Of a stretch of DNA of 13,200 nt, positions 1 to 7,472 are shown piece by piece. The notes under the pieces were generated by a model. The model did not search any database and had not been told where the DNA came from. It saw only the letters and a list, made by a program, of their open reading frames with translations. The DNA lies in contig CAMLLI010000023.1 of assembly GCA_946480685.1 (NCBI GenBank), forward strand, positions 1-13,200, written 5' to 3'. Made by a program: the position numbers and the translations under genes. Source of the DNA: an uncultured Flammeovirgaceae bacterium. Lineage in GTDB: Bacteria > Bacteroidota > Bacteroidia > Cytophagales > Cyclobacteriaceae. The stretch's first letter is position 1. Each line of letters opens with the position of its first letter.

Positions 1-1
1 G

Positions 2-469
2 TATATTTACCCGTATACCTGTAACACCTATATATTCGATACGCTATATGTAGAACGTGGTAATGAAGCAACGTTTGATGCAACCTACAACATCACCGAT
101 ACACTGCGTAGCTCCAACCCAACCGAGAACCCGGATCTGTACGAGATCAAAGAGATATTCTATACACTCAAGAACCCGAACTACGACAACATTACAGTTG
201 ATTTCATCTTAAGCAACGGAACGGAGCTTGACTGGGAAACGATTACCGGCACTGAGTGTGGCCCTTCATTTGACGGGCGATTTCCACGACTCTCGGATGA
301 GACAGGTCCGCTGGAAGGTACACTTCGCTATAGCATGAAATCCGAAGGTCTCGCTATTGTATTGGGGTCACAGTCGTTCAAGCTGCGCGTTACGATTAAA
401 GACCGCGCGCTCAACTCCTCGAATACAATAGAGACTGACTTTGTTACGCTTGAAGGAATCAAGAAGTAA
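2..469 (+). CDS. C-terminal part of a probable secreted or surface protein (5' end outside window)
   Basis: An open frame runs from the window edge to TAA at 467-469 and gives the last 155 residues of a longer protein. I do not recognise the family. The sequence is rich in Asn, Asp, Thr and alternating hydrophobic residues, has no transmembrane segment, and ends in strand-like stretches (VLGSQSFKLRVTIKDRALNS, then DFVTLEGIKK). This suggests an extracellular Ig-like beta-sandwich, as is common at the C-terminus of Bacteroidota lipoproteins; that is inference. Two cysteines lie near residues 7 and 84 of the visible part. The gene is convergent with the E1 gene at 508, with 38 bases between the stops. 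Signal peptide and start codon lie outside the window, so localisation cannot be confirmed. Confidence 0.7.
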   Translation, partial: YIYPYTCNTYIFDTLYVERGNEATFDATYNITDTLRSSNPTENPDLYEIKEIFYTLKNPNYDNITVDFILSNGTELDWETITGTECGPSFDGRFPRLSDETGPLEGTLRYSMKSEGLAIVLGSQSFKLRVTIKDRALNSSNTIETDFVTLEGIKK

Positions 470-493
470 AAAATCAGTCTCTCCTCTCCCGAC

Positions 494-508
494 AGTATTT
501 TAAATACT
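494..508. repeat. AT-rich palindrome between convergent genes
   Basis: AGTATTT-T-AAATACT is a perfect 7-bp inverted repeat around one base, lying in the 38-base gap between two convergent stop codons and touching the stop of the E1 gene. It could help end either transcript, but it has no GC-rich stem and no clear T-tract, so a terminator role is weakly supported. Confidence 0.3.
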
Positions 509-2919
509 TAGTATAAAGACGGAAATGTATCCGGATCAACTTCGTGCATGAGGGTATATACCGTCTCAAACACGTCTTCCGGATTTGGTTTTGTAAAGTA
601 ATCGCCATCGGAAGCGTATGCCGGGCGATGCTCTTTTGCCGTAATGGTTACAGGCTTGGAGTCGAGGTACTGATATGCATTCTGTACTTCAAGCACCTGC
701 TGCATCATATAGCTGGTAGCACCTCCGGGTACATCTTCGTCTGCAAAGATGATACGGTTTGTTTTCTTCACCGACTCAACGATACGATGATGAATATCGA
801 ATGGCAGCAACGTCTGCACGTCAATCACCTCGCATGATATTCCGAATTGTTCCAGGTCTTCTGCAGCTTCCATTACCACGCGGCACATTGAACCATACGT
901 TACAATAGTTACATCAGAGCCTTCTTTCAAAACTTCGGGTACACCGAGCGGCACGTTGAATTCGCCTATATTATCCGGTATTCTTTCTTTTAAACGATAG
1001 CCGTTGAGACACTCAACGATAATAGCTGCGTCATCCGACTTCAACATAGTGTTATAGAAACCGGCAGCCTGCGTCATGTTGCGCGGAGTAAGTATATATA
1101 TACCGCGTAAGCTTTGCAGCATCATGCCAATCTGCGAACCTGCGTGCCATACTCCCTCCAAACGGTGACCGCGTGTACGTACGATCAACGGAGCTTTTTG
1201 TCCACCTTTCGTTCTATACTGCAAACACGCCAGATCATCTGACAATGTAGGTAATGCATAAATGAGATAGTCGAGATACTGCATCTCCGCTATAGGTCGC
1301 AAGCCGCGCAACGCAGCTCCTATACCTTGCCCGATGATGGTACATTCGCGAATGCCTGTGTCCGTTACACGCAACTCGCCATGCTTGGCTTGTAAACCGG
1401 CAAAGCCCTGGTTCACATCGCCTATTTTACCTACATCTTCACCGAAGGCTATCACCAGCGGATCGCGCGTCAGTGCTTCATCGAAGCATGCCTGCAATAC
1501 TTCCCTTCCGTCTACAATGGAAGAGCTCTCGCTATATTGAGGTGGTATAATTTCAACCTTCAACGCAGCGTCATCGGATGTACTATATAAATGGGAGCTA
1601 TAGCGATTATAGTTATCGCTCTCCGCAGCACGCAGCCACGCGATTATTTCAGTTTTTGCTTCATGATCTTCATCGCGGAAATAGCGAAGCGCTTTACGCG
1701 CAGCCTTCATCGTATCCAGACGTGTAGCATTGATCGTAGTGTTTAGTTCATTACGAAGTGTCTCAATATCTTCACTGCGGCTGCTCAGCTTCTGTGCTTT
1801 CTCCAATATAGCGGTAACGATGCTCTGATCTTTGCGCACATCTTCTGTAAATGCTTTCCACGCACGATCTCTTGCCTGCTTCGCAGACTGTTTCGCTTCT
1901 TTCTCAATAGCATCTACTTCTTCCGGCAACACCATTACTTCGTGAATGATCCACTCGCGCATCTTGCGAATGCAATCATGTTCGGCTTCCCATGTGAGTC
2001 TCTCTTTTGATTTATAGCGCTCGTGCGATCCGGAAGTGGAGTGCCCTTGTGGTTGCGTTAGTTCTTCTACATGCAGCAATACCGGCACATGCTCTTCGCG
2101 GCAGATCTTCTCTGCTTTCTGGTATGCTTCGAGCAGACCGGGATAATCCCAGCCTTTAGCTAATATAATTTCAAAACCTTTCTCGGTAGCAGTGCGCTGT
2201 AAACCTGCAAGTGCTTTTGATATACTGGCTTTGGTAGTGTGATACTCTGCCGGCACAGATATACCATAGCCATCGTCCCACACCGAAGTAAGCATCGGTA
2301 CTTGTAATACACCGGCAGCGTTGATCGCTTCAAAGAACATACCTTCCGAAGTGGACGCATTACCAATGGTACCGAAAGCAATTTCATTACCGTTCACTGA
2401 AAAATTAGTATACTCTTTCAGCGCAGGGTTATTACGGTATAGCTTGGAAGCATACGCAAGACCAAGCAGTCGTGGCATCTGCCCTGCTGTTGGCGATATA
2501 TCTGCGCTGCTGTTCTTCAGCTGACTGAGATTTTTAAATTTACCATGCTCATCGAGTGTTCGGGTACCGAAGTGGCCCGTCATCAAACGACCTGCAGTAG
2601 AAGGATCTGCTTCGAGATCTGTATGCGCATAGAGCTGCGCGAAAAATTGCTGCACGGTAAGTTCACCAATCGCGAACATAAAGGTTTGATCACGATAGTA
2701 ACCTGAACGAAAATCTCCGTTGCGAAAAACTTTCGCCATAGCAATCTGCGCCACTTCCTTACCATCGCCAAAGATGCCGAACTTGGCTTTACCCATGAAC
2801 ACTTCTTTACGGCCGATGATACTGGCTTCCCTGCTTTCTACTGCGAGACGATAATCTGAAAGTATATCTTTCACTTTCGTCTGCGAGAATTTTGTCTTTG
2901 CTTCTTTTAATGCGCTCAA
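508..2919 (-). CDS. Fused alpha/beta E1 component of a 2-oxoacid (branched-chain or pyruvate type) dehydrogenase
   Basis: TPP-dependent oxidative decarboxylation of a 2-oxoacid and acyl transfer to the lipoyl group of an E2 partner; cytoplasmic complex. The 803 residues join an E1-alpha domain (about 20-330) to an E1-beta domain (about 455-795) through a charged helical linker. Alpha landmarks are YYRDQTF (74-80), the TPP/Mg site GNASTSEG (186-193) to WDDGYGIS (214-221), and the loop GHSTSGSHERY (292-302). Beta landmarks are FGEDVG (492-497), TGIRECTIIGQGIG (521-534), and RGHRLEGVWHAGS (583-595) with likely catalytic histidines 585 and 592. The fused form is familiar in Bacteroidota. The start is TTG: the frame closes 12 bases upstream and the first ATG is at residue 43, while a good promoter lies about 33 bases ahead of TTG. 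No E2/E3 gene is nearby; substrate (branched-chain or pyruvate) is undecided. The Mg site has Asn and Asp exchanged relative to classic E1. Confidence 0.93.
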   Translation of the reverse strand: MSALKEAKTKFSQTKVKDILSDYRLAVESREASIIGRKEVFMGKAKFGIFGDGKEVAQIAMAKVFRNGDFRSGYYRDQTFMFAIGELTVQQFFAQLYAHTDLEADPSTAGRLMTGHFGTRTLDEHGKFKNLSQLKNSSADISPTAGQMPRLLGLAYASKLYRNNPALKEYTNFSVNGNEIAFGTIGNASTSEGMFFEAINAAGVLQVPMLTSVWDDGYGISVPAEYHTTKASISKALAGLQRTATEKGFEIILAKGWDYPGLLEAYQKAEKICREEHVPVLLHVEELTQPQGHSTSGSHERYKSKERLTWEAEHDCIRKMREWIIHEVMVLPEEVDAIEKEAKQSAKQARDRAWKAFTEDVRKDQSIVTAILEKAQKLSSRSEDIETLRNELNTTINATRLDTMKAARKALRYFRDEDHEAKTEIIAWLRAAESDNYNRYSSHLYSTSDDAALKVEIIPPQYSESSSIVDGREVLQACFDEALTRDPLVIAFGEDVGKIGDVNQGFAGLQAKHGELRVTDTGIRECTIIGQGIGAALRGLRPIAEMQYLDYLIYALPTLSDDLACLQYRTKGGQKAPLIVRTRGHRLEGVWHAGSQIGMMLQSLRGIYILTPRNMTQAAGFYNTMLKSDDAAIIVECLNGYRLKERIPDNIGEFNVPLGVPEVLKEGSDVTIVTYGSMCRVVMEAAEDLEQFGISCEVIDVQTLLPFDIHHRIVESVKKTNRIIFADEDVPGGATSYMMQQVLEVQNAYQYLDSKPVTITAKEHRPAYASDGDYFTKPNPEDVFETVYTLMHEVDPDTFPSLY

Positions 2920-2951
2920 AATAATCCGGGATTAGGTGAAACCTGTGAGTT

Positions 2952-2981
2952 CAAAAATAGGGAATAGTTTTACCTTTCAAA
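2952..2981 (-). promoter_or_regulatory. Bacteroidota-type promoter for the E1 gene
   Basis: Read on the minus strand, TTTG (2981-2978), 18 bases, then TATTTTTG (2959-2952) match the Bacteroidota primary sigma consensus TTTG-N17-23-TAnnTTTG completely. Transcription would start near 2945, giving a leader of about 25 bases to the TTG start at 2919. Confidence 0.65.
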
Positions 2982-3146
2982 AGCACCAACGATTGCAGTA
3001 CCCTATTTTACAAACCGGGCTTACAAATTTTATTTCGGAAAAACTCATTCACCGGAATTTTACATGAATGATCGTTCACTTTACAACAAATTATTTCGAA
3101 TAAAAATCATCTTCCATTCTCTCCTTTTTCATACTTGATGCAACTG

Positions 3147-3154
3147 TATATTTG
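3147..3154 (+). promoter_or_regulatory. -7 element of the ald promoter
   Basis: TATATTTG is a perfect TAnnTTTG element, 29 bases before the ald start codon. The upstream element is weak: a run of five T at 3125-3129 sits at about the right distance. The expected leader is roughly 20 bases. Confidence 0.55.
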
Positions 3155-3183
3155 CAGCACTCATTAACAACCTTATACAAATT

Positions 3184-4296
3184 ATGATCATTGGCGTACC
3201 GAAGGAAATCAAGAACAATGAAAACCGTGTTGCCCTCACCCCTGCAGGAACGCAGGAGCTGGTAAAGCGCGGACACTCTGTGCAGGTTCAGAAATCAGCA
3301 GGAAACGGAAGCGGCTTTCTGGATGAAGATTATCAGAAGGCTGGCGCAACATTGATAGACAATGCTGCCGAGATTTTCAACAACGCTGAGATGATCATGA
3401 AAGTAAAGGAACCGATCGAGCAGGAATATAAACTCATTAAAAAAGACCAGCTTGTTTTTACATACTTCCACTTTGCATCGTACGAGCCGCTTACCAAAGC
3501 CATGATCGAAAGCGGTGCAACGTGTCTCGCATACGAAACGGTTGAACGCAATGACGGAAGTTTACCGCTGCTTATACCCATGTCTGAAGTAGCGGGAAGA
3601 ATGTCGATACAGGAAGGTGCCAAGTACCTGGAGAAGCCGTTGAAAGGCAGAGGTATATTATTGGGAGGCGTACCGGGTGTTAAGCCTGCCAAAGTATTGG
3701 TGCTGGGCGGTGGTGTTGTAGGTACGAATGCTGCAAAGATTGCTGCAGGTATGGGTGCCGATGTAACGATACTTGATCTTAACCTGACGCGTCTTCGTTA
3801 CCTCGATGATGTTATGCCGAAGAACGTTCACACCATGGTATCAAACGAATATAGCATTCGTGAACTGATCAAAGATTCTGATCTTATTATAGGTGGTGTA
3901 TTGGTGCCGGGTGCAAAAGCTCCGAAACTGATCACGCGCGATATGTTAAAGTCGATGCGTCCGGGAACAGTACTCGTGGATGTAGCAGTTGACCAGGGAG
4001 GATGTATCGAAACGTGTCGTCCTACTACACACGAAGATCCTACGTTCATCATCGATGATGTAGTACATTATTGCGTAGCCAACATGCCCGGTGCAGTACC
4101 CTATACATCAACACTGGCGCTCACAAACGCTACACTTCCGTATGCTATACGGTTAGCAGGCCAGGGTTGGAAGAAGGCATGTCAGGACAGCCTGGAGCTG
4201 CGTCTTGGGTTAAATGTTATCCAGGGAGAAGTAGTATATAAAGCGGTAGCCGATGCCTTTAACCTGCCGTATACTGACGTTAAGAAGTTTTTATAA
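3184..4296 (+). CDS. ald: Alanine dehydrogenase
   Basis: NAD-dependent interconversion of L-alanine and pyruvate plus ammonia, a cytoplasmic enzyme linking amino-acid nitrogen to central carbon metabolism. The 370 residues match the usual family length. Visible landmarks are [20 protein letters not shown] at the N-terminus with Arg15 (substrate carboxylate), Lys75 in MKVKEP, catalytic His96 in FTYFHFA, the Rossmann glycines GGGVVG (175-180) with Asp198 at the end of strand 2 for the NAD ribose, and catalytic Asp270 in VDVAVDQGG. All expected catalytic residues are present. ATG follows an A-rich leader without a Shine-Dalgarno sequence. The gene stands alone: it is divergent from the E1 gene and is followed by a strong terminator. 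No AdeR/Lrp-type regulator gene is beside it. Confidence 0.97.
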   Translation: MIIGVPKEIKNNENRVALTPAGTQELVKRGHSVQVQKSAGNGSGFLDEDYQKAGATLIDNAAEIFNNAEMIMKVKEPIEQEYKLIKKDQLVFTYFHFASYEPLTKAMIESGATCLAYETVERNDGSLPLLIPMSEVAGRMSIQEGAKYLEKPLKGRGILLGGVPGVKPAKVLVLGGGVVGTNAAKIAAGMGADVTILDLNLTRLRYLDDVMPKNVHTMVSNEYSIRELIKDSDLIIGGVLVPGAKAPKLITRDMLKSMRPGTVLVDVAVDQGGCIETCRPTTHEDPTFIIDDVVHYCVANMPGAVPYTSTLALTNATLPYAIRLAGQGWKKACQDSLELRLGLNVIQGEVVYKAVADAFNLPYTDVKKFL

Positions 4297-4318
4297 CCAG
4301 GCATAGCCTGTTGAATAT

Positions 4319-4356
4319 AAAGCCGCGGGCCTACGAATACCCGCGGCTTTTGTTTT
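4319..4356 (+). terminator. Intrinsic terminator of ald
   Basis: AAAGCCGCGGG (4319-4329) pairs perfectly over 11 bp with CCCGCGGCTTT (4340-4350) across a 10-base loop, and is followed by a T-rich tail ending near 4356. It starts 23 bases after the ald stop. Confidence 0.9.
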
Positions 4357-4408
4357 AGAACGCGTTAACTTGTTGATAACTTAAAGTAAATTCTGAAGTA
4401 ACCCTCAC

Positions 4409-4439
4409 TTGGACTATCGCGTTTCTTATTCTATTTTTA
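4409..4439 (+). promoter_or_regulatory. Probable promoter of the terC-yfiT-yheT cluster
   Basis: TTG at 4409-4411, a 20-base spacer, then TATTTTTA at 4432-4439 fits the Bacteroidota promoter with one mismatch in the last base of the -7 element. It lies 28 bases ahead of the TerC-family start. Confidence 0.45.
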
Positions 4440-4467
4440 GCGCCAAATAAACTCCGAACTACTCGGC

Positions 4468-5244
4468 ATGGAAATATTCGCCCACGCGGAAACCTGGCTC
4501 GCCTTGTTAACGCTTACGTTTTTTGAAGTCGTATTAGGTATTGATAACATCATCTTTATTTCCATTGTTGCCAATCGCCTTCCGGTAGAAATCCGGGCCC
4601 GTACCCGTAACTTAGGTTTGATCCTCGCGCTCGTGGTGCGTATCATCCTGTTGCTTGGTATCACCTGGGTTATATCGTTCAAAGAGCCTTTGTTCCATCT
4701 TTCCGACATCATCGGAAACAAGCTGGTGCAAATGTTCAGTGATCATGATCATCCTTTCAGTGGTCGCGACCTCATCCTGATGTTTGGCGGTCTGTTCCTG
4801 ATCGCGAAGAGTACACGCGAGATCAACCATGAAATGGAAGGTGAAGACGAACTTGACCAGGAAACAAAAGGTAAAGTCAATGTTACCGGTATCATTGTGC
4901 AGATCATTCTGCTTGACATAATCTTCTCGTTCGACTCGATTCTTACTGCGGTGGGGCTTACCAACCACGTTATCATTATGATTACGGCCGTAATTATATC
5001 CATCGGTATCATGATGATATTCTCCGGAGCCATCAGTGATTTTATCAACCGTCACCCTTCCATGGAAGTACTCGCTTTGGGATTTCTGATCCTGATCGGT
5101 TTCATGCTGTTCCTGGAAGGACTTGAATACGAAATACCGAAAGGCTATATATACTTTGCTGTAGCGTTCTCGTTGCTGATCGAGATGGTGAATATACGGG
5201 TACGTAATAATCGCAAAAAAGCAAAAGAGGAATTCCATGAATAG
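4468..5244 (+). CDS. TerC-family integral membrane protein
   Basis: Polytopic inner-membrane protein of the TerC family, whose better-studied bacterial members export Mn2+ or act in metal homeostasis; substrate here is inferred, not shown. The 258 residues hold about seven hydrophobic helices. Family signatures are the acidic membrane motifs FFEVVLGIDNIIFIS (18-32; Glu20, Asp26) and LLDIIFSFDSILTAVG (148-163; Asp150, Asp156), and near the end MEVLALGFLILIGFMLFLEG (199-218) and YFAVAFSLLIEMVN (229-242). An acidic loop (about 121-136) and a His/Asp stretch SDHDHPF (91-97) lie between helices and might bind metal. The tail is basic. The last codons overlap the next gene by 8 bases, indicating translational coupling. 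It should not be read as tellurite resistance: no ter operon partners are present. Confidence 0.9.
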   Translation: MEIFAHAETWLALLTLTFFEVVLGIDNIIFISIVANRLPVEIRARTRNLGLILALVVRIILLLGITWVISFKEPLFHLSDIIGNKLVQMFSDHDHPFSGRDLILMFGGLFLIAKSTREINHEMEGEDELDQETKGKVNVTGIIVQIILLDIIFSFDSILTAVGLTNHVIIMITAVIISIGIMMIFSGAISDFINRHPSMEVLALGFLILIGFMLFLEGLEYEIPKGYIYFAVAFSLLIEMVNIRVRNNRKKAKEEFHE

Positions 5245-5761
5245 TGACGAACAATTACGTTATCCCATCGGCAGATTTACTGCCAATGATTCCTATACCT
5301 TAGAAGAAGTAAAGGCTAACATAAAACGGATCGAACTTGTACCTGCAAGCATCGAAGCACTTGCCGGCAAGCTTACGGTGAAGCAACTGGACACTCCGTA
5401 TCGCGAAGGCGGCTGGACAGCCAGACAAGTATTGCATCACGTATCGGACAGTCACATGAACGCCTATATCCGCATCAAGTGGACTTTAACGGAAGAGACG
5501 CCTACCATTAAAGCATACGATGAGAAATTATGGGCAGATACGTTTGAAACGACAGCTGATCCTGCGATCTCATTGGCTTTATTAAAAGCTCTTCATGCTA
5601 AATGGACTGTATTGCTTAACGGTATTTCGAAAGAACAACTGGCAAGACAGTTCTATCATCCTGACTCAAAGAAACATGTACGGATCGACCAGGCTATTGC
5701 GAGCTACGCATGGCATGGAGAACATCACTTGGGACACTTGAAAATTGTAGCCGGCAAATAA
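5237..5761 (+). CDS. YfiT-type DinB-fold metal-dependent protein (putative bacillithiol/thiol transferase)
   Basis: A four-helix DinB-superfamily protein resembling Bacillus YfiT, annotated in related genomes as a putative metal-dependent hydrolase or bacillithiol transferase. The 174-residue length and the opening LRYPIGRF are typical of YfiT. The metal triad is visible as His67 (in VLHHVSDSH) and His160 with His164 (in WHGEHHLGH), the same spacing as the Ni-binding histidines recalled for B. subtilis YfiT. Conserved WTARQVLHH (60-68) supports the family. ATG lies inside the last codons of the TerC gene, and the YheT-like hydrolase follows after 7 bases, so the three are probably one operon. 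Whether the organism makes bacillithiol cannot be told from this window. The fold shares only a name with DNA polymerase IV dinB found further on. Confidence 0.88.
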   Translation: MNSDEQLRYPIGRFTANDSYTLEEVKANIKRIELVPASIEALAGKLTVKQLDTPYREGGWTARQVLHHVSDSHMNAYIRIKWTLTEETPTIKAYDEKLWADTFETTADPAISLALLKALHAKWTVLLNGISKEQLARQFYHPDSKKHVRIDQAIASYAWHGEHHLGHLKIVAGK

Positions 5762-5768
5762 CAATACC

Positions 5769-6704
5769 TTGTCGAGTTATCAACCACCATTCTTTCTTTT
5801 TAACGCTCACCTCGAAACTATATATCCTGCGCTGCTGAGGCGGGTACCGTTGCAGGCGTATACACGCGAACGCATTGCTACACCTGACCACGATTTTCTT
5901 GATCTCGATTGGATTAAACAAGATGCCGGACGATTGGTCATCATCTCGCATGGCCTCGAGGGTAATTCTCAACGAAGCTATATCAAGGGCATGGCGAGAA
6001 TGTGTCTGGCCAGTAACTTTGATGTACTTACCTGGAATTATCGCGGCTGCAGCGAAGAGATGAATCGTGAGCTACGCTTCTATCACAGCGGTGCCACCGA
6101 CGATGTTGGTGTAGTTGTTAATCATGCTATTGCCTGCGGATATACTAACATTACGCTGATCGGATTCAGTCTCGGGGGCAACCTTACACTGAAATATATA
6201 GGAGAACAGCAACCTCCGAAAGAAGTAAAGAAGGCCGTAGCTTTTTCTGTACCGCTCGATCTGCATTCAAGCTGCATTCAGATATCACGTCCTTCCAACC
6301 GGATATACTCCGAACGTTTTCTGAAAAGTCTGAAGAAGAAAATTATTACCAAGGCAGTCTTTCGTAAAGAGCTTGACATTAAAGGTATAGATGCCATTGC
6401 ATCGCTCATAGAATTTGACGATCACTTTACCGCGCCCATTCACGGTTTTAAGAATGCTGTTGATTACTATACGCAAAGCAGTTCGCTGCAGTTTCTTACC
6501 CGCATTACGATTCCGACTCTCATCATCAACGCACAGAACGATCCGTTCCTGAGTAAAGAGTGTTACCCGACAGCAACACTTCACGATCATCCTTTTGTAA
6601 GATTTGAAAGTCCTGCATACGGAGGGCACGTTGGCTTCGCTCAATTCAATAAAAATGGATTATATTGGAGTGAAGAGCGTGCGATGGAATTTATAAACGC
6701 TTAA
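5769..6704 (+). CDS. YheT-family alpha/beta hydrolase
   Basis: Predicted esterase-like hydrolase of the YheT (UPF0017) family; natural substrate unknown. The 311 residues show the family pattern: HLETIYPALL (14-23), oxyanion region HGLEGNS (61-67), WNYRGCS (89-95), the nucleophile elbow GFSLGGN (132-138, Ser134), Asp258 in NAQNDPF and His287 in YGGHVGF. Cap-region residues 165-225 are rich in Lys/Arg/Ile. No signal peptide is seen, so it should be cytoplasmic. The start is TTG: the frame is closed by a stop at 5748 and no ATG occurs before residue 75, which would remove the N-terminal motifs. It follows the yfiT-like stop by 7 bases, which suggests co-transcription and possibly translational coupling. 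A hairpin begins at the stop codon. Confidence 0.9.
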   Translation: MSSYQPPFFLFNAHLETIYPALLRRVPLQAYTRERIATPDHDFLDLDWIKQDAGRLVIISHGLEGNSQRSYIKGMARMCLASNFDVLTWNYRGCSEEMNRELRFYHSGATDDVGVVVNHAIACGYTNITLIGFSLGGNLTLKYIGEQQPPKEVKKAVAFSVPLDLHSSCIQISRPSNRIYSERFLKSLKKKIITKAVFRKELDIKGIDAIASLIEFDDHFTAPIHGFKNAVDYYTQSSSLQFLTRITIPTLIINAQNDPFLSKECYPTATLHDHPFVRFESPAYGGHVGFAQFNKNGLYWSEERAMEFINA

Positions 6705-6732
6705 CTTGCTGGCTGTACTTACTCCGGCAAGT
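6704..6732 (+). terminator. Hairpin at the 3' end of the yheT-like gene (weak terminator or processing site)
   Basis: ACTTGCTGG (6704-6712) pairs with CCGGCAAGT (6724-6732) over 9 bp including one G-T pair, with an 11-base loop. There is no T-tract after it, so it may weaken rather than stop transcription into the SRAP gene, for which I see no convincing promoter of its own. Confidence 0.4.
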
Positions 6733-6771
6733 CATTAACTGTATGCATCACCTTTCAAAGCCCCTATATTT

Positions 6772-7470
6772 ATGATCGAACGATACAGCCTCACCGCTAC
6801 ACCCGAAAAGATCAGCGAAAGGTTTTCGGTAGATATACCTGAGTTATTCAAGCCGCGCTACAACGCTTGCCCTACACAACTGATGCCCGTGATTACGTCA
6901 GCATCGCCACAAGGTATTTCTACGTTTTACTGGGGAACATCACCGGAGTGGTCCAAGAATAAATCATTAAGCGAGAAGATCATCAACACACCTGTTGAAT
7001 ATATAGCGGAGAAACCTGCTATAAAAAGAGCCATGATGACAACGCGGTGCATCATTCCGGCGGATGGATTTTATGCATGGAAGAAAGCCGGGAAGAAAAC
7101 ATTTATACCCTATCGTTTCATTTGCACGGATCAGGAGATCTGCTCCTTTGCCGGACTGTGGGAGGAATATGAAGACACCGATGGTAACGAGTTTCACACT
7201 TTTACCATGGTAACGTTACGCGCCAACAAAATGATAGCATCTATCTACGATCGCATGCCGGTAATACTCAGCAAAAAAGAAGAAAGTATCTGGTTGAATA
7301 ACGAAAGCACAGAGGACGACCTCACGGCTATATTAAATGCGTATCCCGGCGAACGAATGAATCTATACTCTGTATCACCGCGCATCAGCGATGCGAAAGC
7401 AGATGTACCTTCGCTGATTATACCTGCACCGGCTTCTGATCAATTCGGAAATCTGACGCTCTTTGACTGA
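6772..7470 (+). CDS. SRAP (YedK/HMCES-like) family protein lacking the catalytic residues
   Basis: SRAP proteins bind single-stranded DNA and cross-link to abasic sites through Cys2. This 232-residue protein has the family's length and most motifs: RYSLTATPEKISERF (4-18), PRYNACPTQ (28-36), FYWG (52-55), IIN and AEKPA (70-83), TRCIIPADGFYAWKKAG (91-107), SFAGLWEEY (125-133), IYDRMPVIL (158-166) and VPSLIIPAP (212-220). Three key positions differ from the canonical enzyme: Cys2 is Ile, the Glu of PADGFYEW is Ala102, and the His of IHDRMP is Tyr159. The Asn of the NARAE motif is kept (Asn72), but its Arg is Pro. The only possible start is the ATG at 6772, since the frame closes at 6736, so Cys2 is not hidden by a wrong start; with Ile at position 2 the initiator Met would normally stay. 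It may be a DNA- or nucleotide-binding pseudoenzyme, or a divergent Bacteroidota subclass. Confidence 0.88.
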   Translation: MIERYSLTATPEKISERFSVDIPELFKPRYNACPTQLMPVITSASPQGISTFYWGTSPEWSKNKSLSEKIINTPVEYIAEKPAIKRAMMTTRCIIPADGFYAWKKAGKKTFIPYRFICTDQEICSFAGLWEEYEDTDGNEFHTFTMVTLRANKMIASIYDRMPVILSKKEESIWLNNESTEDDLTAILNAYPGERMNLYSVSPRISDAKADVPSLIIPAPASDQFGNLTLFD

Positions 7471-7472
7471 TC

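Noticed and set aside
4612..5238. Long open frame (208 codons) on the minus strand opposite the TerC gene
   Set aside because: It is antisense to a well-supported membrane protein; its His/Asp/Gln-rich composition is what the reverse complement of hydrophobic codons gives, and it has no family resemblance.
6765..6772. TATATTTA just before the SRAP start as a -7 promoter element
   Set aside because: It overlaps the ATG, so transcription would begin inside the gene; no alternative downstream start is plausible, and the last base departs from the consensus.
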